64,000 bases of DNA from Hyphomicrobium_A sp963722495 (GTDB lineage Bacteria > Pseudomonadota > Alphaproteobacteria > Rhizobiales > Hyphomicrobiaceae). The DNA lies in NCBI GenBank assembly GCA_963722495.1, contig CAVRND010000022.1, forward strand, positions 1-64,000, in the 5' to 3' direction. The notes beneath the pieces are model-generated. The model was given only the letters and a program-made list of their open reading frames with translations, was not told where the DNA came from and ran no database searches. Positions 56,994-64,000 of the stretch are shown piece after piece. The position numbers and the translations under genes were made by a program. The stretch's first letter is position 1. Every line of letters begins with the position of its first letter.

Positions 56994-58226
56994 CTACTCC
57001 GCCGCCAACCTGACGTAGCTGCCGTTGGAGACCGGGCAAGCCGCCCAGAGCTCGCCGAGCGCATGGATCAGGTTCGCCATCTGCTCGTCCGAGTGCGCTG
57101 GCGATGGCGTCAGACGCATCCGCTCGGTGCCCTTCGAGACAGTCGGATAATTGATCGGTTGTACGTAGATCCCGTAGCGGCACAGCAGCGCGTCCGTCAC
57201 TGCCTTGCAGTGAACCGGGCAGCCGACCATCACAGGGACGATATGGCTTGGATTGTCCATGACGGGCAGGCGCTTCGCCTTGAGTAGCCTCTTGAGTGTC
57301 CGAACCCGCTCCTGGTGGCGGGCGCGCTCAAACGCGCTCGTCTTCAAATGGCGGACGGAAGCGAGTGCCCCGGCCACGATTGCAGGCGCGAGCGATGTCG
57401 TGAAGATGAACCCGGAGGCAAACGAGCGGATCGCATCGCAGAGGTCGCGGGAGCCGGCAATGTAGCCGCCCATGACGCCGAACCCCTTGGCGAGCGTGCC
57501 GTTGATGATGTCGACCCGGTCCATGACGCCGTCGCGCTCGGCAATGCCCCCGCCGCGCGGGCCGTACAGGCCGACCGCGTGCACCTCGTCTAGGTAGGTG
57601 AGCGCCCCGTACTTCTCGGCGAGATCGCAGATCGCCGCGACCGGGGCGATGTGCCCGTCCATGGAGTAGACGCTCTCGAAGGCGATGATCTTGGGCGTGC
57701 CCTTCGGAACTTTCTTGAGTTTCGCCTCGAGGTCGGCGACGTCGTTGTGACGAAAGATGTGCTTCTCGCACTGCCCGTGGCGAATGCCCTCGATCATCGA
57801 CGCGTGGTTTTTCTCGTCCGAGAAGACGACCGTGCCGGGGACGAGCTTGACGAGGGTCGAGAGCGTCGCGTCGTTGGCGACGTACGCCGAGGTGAATAGA
57901 AGCGCGGCTTCCTTGCCATGCAGGTCAGCAAGTTCGCGCTCGAGCGCCACATGATAGTGCGTTGTGCCGGAGATATTGCGCGTGCCGCCAGAGCCGGCTC
58001 CCACGGCGTCTATCGCCTCGTGCATGGCGGCGATCACCTTGGGATGCTGGCCCATGCCGAGATAATCATTCGAGCACCACACCGTGACCTCGCGTGCGCC
58101 ATTTGCCGCGAAATGATCTGCCACTGGAAAGAATCCGCGGCGGCGCTTCAAATCCGCGAAAACGCGATATCGCCCTTCTTGATGAAGGGTCTCGAGCCGC
58201 TCCTGGAGCAAGCGCTCAAATTTCAT
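56994..58226 (-). CDS. hemA: 5-aminolevulinate synthase
   Basis: Condenses glycine and succinyl-CoA to 5-aminolevulinate, the first heme precursor in alphaproteobacteria. 410 residues, intact. Diagnostic ALAS segments: EVTVWCSNDYLGMGQHPKVI, GAGSGGTRNISGTTHYHVAL, VFSDEKNHASMIEGIRH, IAFESVYSMDGHIAPVAAIC, DEVHAVGLYGPRGGGIAERD, PLP-lysine in DIINGTLAKGFGVMGGYIAG, QPINYPTVSKGTERMRLTPS. Whether it is the only hemA or a second, dedicated copy cannot be told from this window; it is 41 bases after the CcmI-like gene and in line with a cytochrome gene. Confidence 0.95.
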   Translation of the reverse strand: MKFERLLQERLETLHQEGRYRVFADLKRRRGFFPVADHFAANGAREVTVWCSNDYLGMGQHPKVIAAMHEAIDAVGAGSGGTRNISGTTHYHVALERELADLHGKEAALLFTSAYVANDATLSTLVKLVPGTVVFSDEKNHASMIEGIRHGQCEKHIFRHNDVADLEAKLKKVPKGTPKIIAFESVYSMDGHIAPVAAICDLAEKYGALTYLDEVHAVGLYGPRGGGIAERDGVMDRVDIINGTLAKGFGVMGGYIAGSRDLCDAIRSFASGFIFTTSLAPAIVAGALASVRHLKTSAFERARHQERVRTLKRLLKAKRLPVMDNPSHIVPVMVGCPVHCKAVTDALLCRYGIYVQPINYPTVSKGTERMRLTPSPAHSDEQMANLIHALGELWAACPVSNGSYVRLAAE

Positions 58227-58267
58227 GCCGGCCTCCTACGCGTCCTTCCGGACGAAATGCGGAGCAG

Positions 58268-58894
58268 TCATTCAGCCTTCAGGTCGAGTTCAACAGAGGC
58301 CTTCGCCTTGGCCTCCTCGTATGAGCGCTTGAGCTCGGCGGAGCTCGGATCAAGCTTTAGCGCCTTCGCATAGGCGGTAGCTGCCTGTTCATAGCGCTCC
58401 ATGTGGAAGTAGGACCAACCGAGCATCCCCCAGCCTTTGACGTCGTCTGGCTTGGTCGCGAGCCGAGCCGCCAGCCGTTCGATCATCGTGTCTACATCAG
58501 CCAGCGGTTCGCCACCGGCAGGTGTAGACGCTGGTGCTTCGGCTCCAATGGAATGCGTGTAGTCCGCGAGGCTCGCAAGCATTTCGCCATCCGAGCCCAA
58601 ACCAGGCCCCGAGTTCGTGTCCGCTGAGCGGACCTCTTCGGGAACATCCTGAAATTGGGAAACAGCTGCGCCAACGCCGGCAACGAGGAGGAAAACTGCG
58701 GCAGGTCCGATCAACCTCGGGACGGCGCGTCGAAAGTTTTGGCCGAAGCCCCAGCTCGATGACCGCAGCTGACAGAGGAGAGCAAGTCTCTCCGCGTCCG
58801 CTTCTGCTGCGTTGAGTTTCCCAAGCTTAAGTCGTGCTTCGATATCTTCGAGCCGAGCTTTGCAAGTCTCTACGTCAATCCGCTTCCTTTGCAT
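58268..58894 (-). CDS. CcmI/CycH-like TPR membrane protein
   Basis: 208 residues from MQRKRIDVETCKARLEDIEA at 58894 (GAGG six bases upstream). Cytoplasmic coiled segment, one membrane helix (AVPRLIGPAAVFLLVAGVGA, about residues 65-85), then periplasmic TPR repeats: TMIERLAARLATKPDDVKGW, GMLGWSYFHMERYEQAATAY, AKALKLDPSSAELKRSYEEA. The layout and the TPR sequence resemble the C-terminal half of CcmI, which presents apocytochrome c for heme attachment. Placement among hemA and a five-heme cytochrome supports that role; a generic TPR adaptor for polysaccharide export is the alternative. Confidence 0.7.
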   Translation of the reverse strand: MQRKRIDVETCKARLEDIEARLKLGKLNAAEADAERLALLCQLRSSSWGFGQNFRRAVPRLIGPAAVFLLVAGVGAAVSQFQDVPEEVRSADTNSGPGLGSDGEMLASLADYTHSIGAEAPASTPAGGEPLADVDTMIERLAARLATKPDDVKGWGMLGWSYFHMERYEQAATAYAKALKLDPSSAELKRSYEEAKAKASVELDLKAE

Positions 58895-58908
58895 CTGCCA
58901 CCTCATCG

Positions 58909-59253
58909 CTACCAATGCCCGCGCGCCTTCGGGCGCTGAGAGGATCCAGGACCTCGAGACAAACCGCGGGTGTAGTAGTTGCGGGGATAGTAGACATAGC
59001 CCCCGATATGCGTCGGGTAATGCCCGCGGCTGTAGTAGTAGGGGTAATCGTAGTAGATGGAGCTCGGGCCCATAGGCAGGGGAATGCGCGCGCCGCGGCC
59101 ACGACGTTGCATCTCAAGCACAAAATTCCTGCCGCCGTCGCGCTTCCGAATGGACTTGCCGGACGCATCATCGGTCATCGACGCAATGCCGAGGAAGCCG
59201 ACCGCCAGCAAGCAAGGCATCAGAAGAGATGCGAACGAATTCCGACTGGTCAT
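58909..59253 (-). CDS. Small exported Tyr-rich protein
   Basis: 114 residues with a signal peptide (MTSRNSFASLLMPCLLAVGF). Middle part basic (RKRDGGRNFVLEMQRRGRGA); the last 50 residues are very rich in Tyr, Gly and Pro (SSIYYDYPYYYSRGHYPTHI, GGYVYYPRNYYTRGLSRG). A cysteine near residue 14 could be a lipobox, but the context is weak. No family recognised. Fourteen bases from the CcmI-like gene and 17 from the beta-barrel gene, so part of the cytochrome run. Confidence 0.72.
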   Translation of the reverse strand: MTSRNSFASLLMPCLLAVGFLGIASMTDDASGKSIRKRDGGRNFVLEMQRRGRGARIPLPMGPSSIYYDYPYYYSRGHYPTHIGGYVYYPRNYYTRGLSRGPGSSQRPKARGHW

Positions 59254-59270
59254 GAGATTACCTCGCATGG

Positions 59271-60985
59271 TCAGAACTTCCTGCGGACCTCGGCGCGGAC
59301 GCCGAAGTTGTCTTCGTCGCCGCCCTCGAGGATCTGATAGGTCGCATCGGCGCGGAACAGCCAGGCCCGGTCGATCGGGATCTGATAGCGAACACCGAAG
59401 CCGTACTGCGGGTCCTGGGCGCCGATGCCGTCATCCTCGAAGGGCTGCACCATGGCCACCTCGAAGACGAGCTGCTGATCCAGATTGAAGAGATACTGCA
59501 GGCCGATCGCGCCGCCGAAGGCGTTGGAGCCGGTGTCGTCGAGCTTCGGGTAGCCGGTCAGGGCGTCGGTCTCGAAGTTGATGCCGACGTTCTTCAGTAT
59601 GCCCGCGCCATTGCCATCGACCAGCGGCTGAGGGTTGCCGAAGCCGACGAAGAAGTTGGCGTAGGGGAGCAGCGTGCTCGGCAAGCCCGAGATCAGGCTG
59701 TTCTCCGAAATGATGGCAAAGCCGTCGCTGTTTCCTTCGGGGTCTTCCCCGAAGTTCGCGAACAAGCGGGTCGAGTTCGACAAGGTGTTGTAATAGCGCC
59801 GGCTGTAAGCGGCGGTCAGGAAGTGCGTCAGAAGCCCGTCCTGCTCGTCGCGGCCCTGTATCACGCCGTAGCCCGCTTCGATATAGCCGTCGAAGGCGTC
59901 GATGAAGGCGGTTACGCCATAGAGGTTGGCCAGGTGGTTGTCGTCGTCGTCCGCGCCGATGATGCCCGCGTTGTCGACATTGTCGAACGCGGCGAAGAAG
60001 GTGACGTCGAAGTTGGCAAGGCCCAGCGCCGCCGAGTTCTTCGCGGGCAGGCTCACCGCGCCGCCGAGGATCGCGTCGTTCGCCCAGATCCCGTTCTGCA
60101 GGAACAGCGGGAAGAGACCGACCGTGAAGGGCAGGTCGAAACTGGCTTCCTTACCGGAGAAGCCGGAATAGAGGGAGCCGAAGTCACCCTCGAAAAACAG
60201 CGTCTGCGGCTCGAAGTCGAACTCGTCGTTGAACTGCTCATTGCCGTCGCCGCCGCCGAACTCGAAGCGGGTGAACTTGTTGTTGTTCTCCTGAATCGGC
60301 GTGAAGAAGGCGTGTATCCGTTCGGTGCCGGTGATCTTGAAGTCGACGTCGAGGTTCAGCCGGGTCGCGATCTGGGCGATGTCTTTGCCGTTGTTGTTGT
60401 TGTAGGCGACCGCCGTTCGCCAATCGCCGTAGATGGCGAGGCCCGGGAGCAGCAGATTCGTTCCACCCAGGAGGGTGCTGCTCTCGTCGTATATGCCGGA
60501 GGTATATTGCTCGCGCCCTAGCTCGAGCAGCGGGCGCGGCGGCTCGACCGCGCTCTTCGCGCCGTAGATGTCGACCTGCTCCTCGACACTGTAATTCTTT
60601 TCGTACTGCGGGTCGGGTTGAAAAAGGTCCTTCTTGCCGCCCGCGTCCTTGCGTTTTGCCGCTGCCGGTCCTGCGGTGTCGTCGGCATTCTTCTTTTTAG
60701 AGGGTGGGATGACCTTCTTCTCCGAAGGCGCATCAACCTTCTTCTCTGAAGGTGCGTCGACCTTCTTCTCGGGAGGTGCGTCAACCTTCTTCGCACGGCT
60801 TCGATTGCCGCTGTCGTCACACGGGCGGTGCTGGGGCGTACTTGCGTCGACCAGCCCTCGTCGTTCTTGTTGCTGCTCTCGCCTGCCGCAAGAGCCGCAA
60901 TCGTGCCGCACACGACGAGGCAGACACTGGCTGCCAGCGCGATGAGAGCGGACGTTGTCTTACAACCGTACGCATTACACGACAT
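59271..60985 (-). CDS. Outer-membrane beta-barrel protein with Lys-rich N-terminal repeats, frameshifted 5' end
   Basis: Start MSCNAYGCKTTSALIALAAS at 60985, a signal peptide (SVCLVVCGTIAALAAGES). Near 60800 the frame shifts into the long reading frame. Residues about 65-105 hold a tandem eight-residue repeat (KKVDAPSE, at least three units). The remaining 470 residues alternate polar and aromatic strands with Asp/Asn-rich turns (NNNNGKDIAQIATRLNLDVD, GADDDDNHLANLYGVTAFID) and end FGVRAEVRRKF, an outer-membrane C-terminal Phe signal. No close family recognised. 43 bases after the five-heme cytochrome: the pair resembles porin-cytochrome arrangements, though porin function is inferred. Confidence 0.78.
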
Positions 60986-61028
60986 GTGGACCCCTCGTCG
61001 GGTCCCCGCAAACCCTTAAGCCTCGGAA

Positions 61029-62954
61029 CTAACCCTTCACGTCGACATCCACCGCGAATGCGTGGAAGTTCATGATCCGCTCGTTCATGCTCTGCTCCAT
61101 CTCCTTGGTGGAACGGACGAAGCGCATGAAATAGATCGGCTCGGCACGGCTCCGCATGCGGAAGGCGAGTTGGTACTTGCCCGGCTTCGTGATCAGGCTG
61201 CCTGGCACTTGGTACTCGGCCCGCTTGTCACCGAGCGGTGGCAGCGACCGGTTCTCCATGCGCACCAGGGGCGGATGATTGAGCACGGTGGTCGGGATTT
61301 GCGGCGGACGCAGATGCGGAAGCGGGTCGACGTCGAAGTTCACCGGCAAGTACATCTCGCGGTCGGTGCCCTTGACGTTGGTCGTCAGGAACTTGGTTTG
61401 GAAGTGGACCAGCTGTTGGTCCGTCTTGATGCGGCCCGCCGCGACATCCAGGCTGTGTAGGTCAGCGATGTCGCCGTTGCTGTCGACGTAGCCCGACTCC
61501 CAGACGTTCTTGCCGTCGGGATCCACGAGAGCGACATTCACCCAGAGCTGCGGCTGCGCACCGAGGGAACCGGACGGCAGGTTGTGGCCCGTATTGGTGT
61601 TCTTGATCCGGTAGGAGAACGCCAGATCCCTGCCGACGCTCGGGGCGCCCTCGATGTAGGGGCCATCGATGTGGCTGCTGTTCTCCATCACCTGCTTTCT
61701 GAGCTTGTCACGCTCGTCGAGCTTCTTGACGTTCTCGTCGAGGATCTGCCGGGCGTCTTCACGGTCGAGCGCGTCGGCCCAACGCTTAGGAAAGGCGACC
61801 TTGATCTTGCCGTCGGCGACCTTGTCCTCGAACTTCGAGGTGCCCCAGCCGGCACGCCAGTCGAACTCCAGCCAATCCTTGATGCTGTAGGCCTGGGCCT
61901 TCGTGTTGTGAGGGAAGACGCCGGGATGGGCGATCGAATAGCCCGGGCCGATGAAGCGGTGGTTGGCGTGCTTGCGTCCCGGGTTGACCTCCTTGCCGCC
62001 GACCACGGCGGAGGGCGCGGTCGCGTAACCCTCGGGCTTTCCAGGGACCTTGCCCATGTGGCAGTCCTGGCAGCTGACGCCGGCTTGGCGTGCCGGGCTG
62101 TCGCGATACTGATCCCAGACGATCTCCAGCTTGATGCCGAGGTTGACGGCTACCTGGTGGCAGCTGACGCAGAACTCCGACTTCGTGATCTGGTCATTGG
62201 TGATCATACCCTCGTGGATGTCGTTGCCGCGCCCGTCAGTGCTGGTTTTGACGGAGTAAGTTTCCTTGTTGGCGAGGACGTCTTTGATCACGCTCTGCTT
62301 GCCGCTGCCGTAGACCGGCTCGTAGATCTTGCCCGGTTCGACGCGGCGCTCGCCGTTGACCTTGCCGTACTGCTCCTTGACGCGGTGGCAGGTGATACAG
62401 CTCACGCCCTCGCGCGAGATCTGGCTGCGCGCCCAAAGCGGCGTCTCGCGTGCCTCGCCAAGCTGGGTGCCGACCTGCTGGTGACAGCGCACGCAGAAGG
62501 TACCGACTGTGCCTTGAGTGAGATCCTGGAACTTCTGCTCGAACTTGTGGAACATCGGCGAAATCGACGCATAGGCATGCTGCGACGATGACCACTCCTC
62601 GTAGATCTGCTTGTGGCACTCGCCGCATTGCGCAGCGGTGGGATAGAGGCTCTCGATGTTGTCCAGGCTGCTGTGGGCATCTGCCTTGGCGCTTGGGGCG
62701 TCGGCCGCTTTTTCAATGGTGGCGCTTCTCCCCTCATCTCCCTTGATAAGAGCTTCCAGCGCTGCTTTCGCGTCGGTGGCAGCGGCCGCTCCTTTGCTCT
62801 CGGCGAGTCTCACCCCCGGTTGTGTTTGTCTGGTTGGAGTTCTCGCAGCATCGCCGCCCGCGGCGACTGAATCCTCGCTGAGGAAGGCTACGTTTATCAG
62901 CGTGCCGCTCGCGAGAACGCACGGAAGCATCAAGGTGCCGGGCCACAGCTTCAT
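61029..62954 (-). CDS. Five-heme cytochrome c, cytochrome c554-like
   Basis: Start MKLWPGTLMLPCVLASGTLI at 62954 with GAGGG upstream; 641 residues, intact, exported (signal peptide about 33 residues). Five CXXCH heme sites at about residues 110 (CGECH), 154 (CVRCH), 186 (CITCH), 262 (CVSCH) and 295 (CQDCH). Spaced His residues (AHPGVFPHN, KHANHRF) could be distal ligands. Residues 450-640 form a beta-rich domain with NTNTGHNLPSGSLGAQPQLW, typical of large multiheme cytochromes of the c554 group. Located in the periplasm or at the outer surface. First gene of the run that includes the beta-barrel, CcmI-like and hemA genes. Redox partner unknown. Confidence 0.9.
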   Translation of the reverse strand: MKLWPGTLMLPCVLASGTLINVAFLSEDSVAAGGDAARTPTRQTQPGVRLAESKGAAAATDAKAALEALIKGDEGRSATIEKAADAPSAKADAHSSLDNIESLYPTAAQCGECHKQIYEEWSSSQHAYASISPMFHKFEQKFQDLTQGTVGTFCVRCHQQVGTQLGEARETPLWARSQISREGVSCITCHRVKEQYGKVNGERRVEPGKIYEPVYGSGKQSVIKDVLANKETYSVKTSTDGRGNDIHEGMITNDQITKSEFCVSCHQVAVNLGIKLEIVWDQYRDSPARQAGVSCQDCHMGKVPGKPEGYATAPSAVVGGKEVNPGRKHANHRFIGPGYSIAHPGVFPHNTKAQAYSIKDWLEFDWRAGWGTSKFEDKVADGKIKVAFPKRWADALDREDARQILDENVKKLDERDKLRKQVMENSSHIDGPYIEGAPSVGRDLAFSYRIKNTNTGHNLPSGSLGAQPQLWVNVALVDPDGKNVWESGYVDSNGDIADLHSLDVAAGRIKTDQQLVHFQTKFLTTNVKGTDREMYLPVNFDVDPLPHLRPPQIPTTVLNHPPLVRMENRSLPPLGDKRAEYQVPGSLITKPGKYQLAFRMRSRAEPIYFMRFVRSTKEMEQSMNERIMNFHAFAVDVDVKG

Positions 62955-63258
62955 CGCCTTACCCTCATATTTAGAGGCGACATCCCGATTTGTATCGCTT
63001 ACGCGAAACGGCGCCCGCACCGCCCGGGATTTGCCAATACTGAGGCGTAGAAAATGGGCCGTGATATGGCCGCGTCTACCAGGGGAATGGAAAGTCTGCA
63101 ATTGAACGGATCATAGCCTGCTGAACAATTGCAAAAATAGCGGATTGCGGTCTGGATTATGGAAATTCCGGATACGCCGCATTTCCGCCCGATAGGGAGG
63201 CGTTACTAATGGCGCGGGATCAGTAGACGTCCACAAAGCGGGACGAGGGGACTGAGCC

Positions 63259-63390
63259 ATGTCACATCATCGCAAGACACGATTGTCAGAGGACGATCAC
63301 TTCGAACGGGGACAGATAACGGTATTCGCAGTTTTGGTGGCGATTGCCGCTGTTGCTGGGCTTCTTCGCGTGGTGGGGATACTGCACTAG
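63259..63390 (+). CDS. Small predicted single-helix membrane protein, 43 aa
   Basis: ATG at 63259 with GAGG about ten bases upstream; reads MSHHRKTRLSEDDHFERGQI then TVFAVLVAIAAVAGLLRVVG and ILH. A charged N-terminus and one convincing transmembrane helix. Divergent from the cytochrome gene. No family recognised. Confidence 0.5.
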   Translation: MSHHRKTRLSEDDHFERGQITVFAVLVAIAAVAGLLRVVGILH

Positions 63391-63720
63391 AGCAAACTGA
63401 TCTCTGTTCGGCGCACCGACATTCGCGCGGCGCATGAGCATGAGCGGGGCGGGTTCGCGGTCGAGGACTTTGGCTCGACCGATGCGCCTGTGTGCGCCTT
63501 TGTCGTAAAAGCGCCGACGGGAAAAACCGACGGCCTACAATTAAGGGGCGAACTCTCGATGCAGAGTTCCAGCCTCACGCACGTATATTGCCTAATCGTT
63601 CATGCAGAAGAATGGCGTTTGACAAAATCATTTGCGAAGCACGATCCATTCGGCGGGCCATTCTCCCGCCGTTTGTCTCGTTATTTTGGCCTGATTGCCG
63701 ATGCATGGCACGATGTTTGA
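63391..63720 (+). other. Open stretch with possible FHA-like remnant
   Basis: 110 codons without a stop between the small membrane gene and the ferredoxin gene, with no good start (ATG only at 63415-63432 region out of frame or 63558 internal). HERGGFAVEDFGSTDAPVCA faintly resembles the strand-turn of an FHA domain (GSTN motif), but the FHA phosphothreonine-binding residues are not all there. Could be a decayed gene or chance. Confidence 0.25.
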
Positions 63721-63754
63721 GGTTAGATCCTCGTGAAGGAGATCTGGATCGGAA

Positions 63755-64000
63755 ATGCCAAGTAGCCAAATCACTATAAATGGAAGCCGCTTTCTGGCGC
63801 GCCGCGGCGAGCTATTGCTGGACGCTGCTCTGAGCAACGGCATCGCCATGCCCCATGACTGCCGGGCTGGCCACTGCGGCACGTGCTGCGTGAAGCTGGT
63901 ATCCGGCGAAGTGCTGGGCGGCGAAGGCACGGAGCCGGGCGTCGTTCATGCCTGTCAGTGCCGGATCGTCGCCGATGCGGTGATCGCGATGGGCCAGCCG
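63755..64000 (+). CDS. [2Fe-2S] ferredoxin-domain protein, truncated by window edge
   Basis: Start MPSSQITINGSRFLARRGEL at 63755 with GAAGGAG upstream. Plant-type ferredoxin fold with cluster motif HDCRAGHCGTCCVKLVSGEV and the last ligand in HACQCRIVADA. Only the first 82 residues are in the window. In many proteins this domain heads a ferredoxin-NAD(P)H-type reductase; whether more domains follow cannot be seen. Divergent from the cytochrome run. Confidence 0.88.
   Translation, partial: MPSSQITINGSRFLARRGELLLDAALSNGIAMPHDCRAGHCGTCCVKLVSGEVLGGEGTEPGVVHACQCRIVADAVIAMGQP

Noticed and set aside
62955..63101. 49-residue N-terminal extension of the pentaheme cytochrome
   Set aside because: The ATG at 62954 has a good ribosome-binding site and is followed at once by a signal peptide; an upstream start would bury it.

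Overview
The window is GC-rich alphaproteobacterial chromosome, most likely Hyphomicrobiales (Rhizobiales). The evidence is gene order: tig-clpP-clpX-lon-hup, then nuoA-N, birA, rnj, a methylmalonyl-CoA epimerase gene, a DUF1467 gene, proS, lolC, lolD, dnaE, and rpsB-tsf-pyrH-frr. Nearly everything from 1 to 49 kb reads on the minus strand, so transcription runs from high to low coordinates.

Region by region. 0-3.7 kb is the rpsB-tsf-pyrH-frr translation operon with a clear sigma70-type promoter. 3.7-13.5 kb holds a DUF155 protein, an L,D-transpeptidase-like protein, dnaE, lolD, lolC and proS. 14-35.3 kb is a 14-subunit NADH dehydrogenase (complex I) operon followed by birA, rnj, mce and DUF1467. 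Nine non-complex-I genes sit inside the nuo array: VOC, small membrane protein, pentapeptide-repeat, 115-aa membrane protein, DUF559, FlK-like thioesterase, DUF3806-like and a 131-aa membrane protein among them. 35.4-41.2 kb is a mixed stretch with small proteins, a luciferase-like oxidoreductase, tRNA-Asp, DUF1993, a broken YadA-like adhesin, a LuxR-type regulator and tRNA-Val. 41.3-48.5 kb is the protein quality-control block (HU, Lon, ClpX, ClpP, trigger factor) and tRNA-Leu. 48.7-52.6 kb has a small lipoprotein, cysK, sseA and two small genes.

52.9-63 kb is the accessory region of most interest. One compact run encodes a five-heme cytochrome c, an outer-membrane beta-barrel protein, a small Tyr-rich secreted protein, a CcmI/TPR-like membrane protein and 5-aminolevulinate synthase (first enzyme of heme synthesis). 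After 178 bases follows a second run: a processive GT2 glycosyltransferase resembling the catalytic part of NfrB, a WecB-type UDP-GlcNAc 2-epimerase and a HlyD-like periplasmic adaptor. Together they read as a surface cytochrome module beside a surface polysaccharide module. A divergent 2Fe-2S ferredoxin-domain gene runs off the right edge.

Two cautions. First, about twenty conserved genes, many essential, carry single-base indels (mostly +1), dense in 0.6-23 kb and 34-43 kb; these look like assembly errors, so broken genes are given as one CDS spanning all fragments. Second, proS is a clear archaeal/eukaryotic-type enzyme sitting where Rhizobiales carry the bacterial type, and the first ten codons of a bacterial-type proS appear to survive just upstream in frame: a probable in-place gene replacement.
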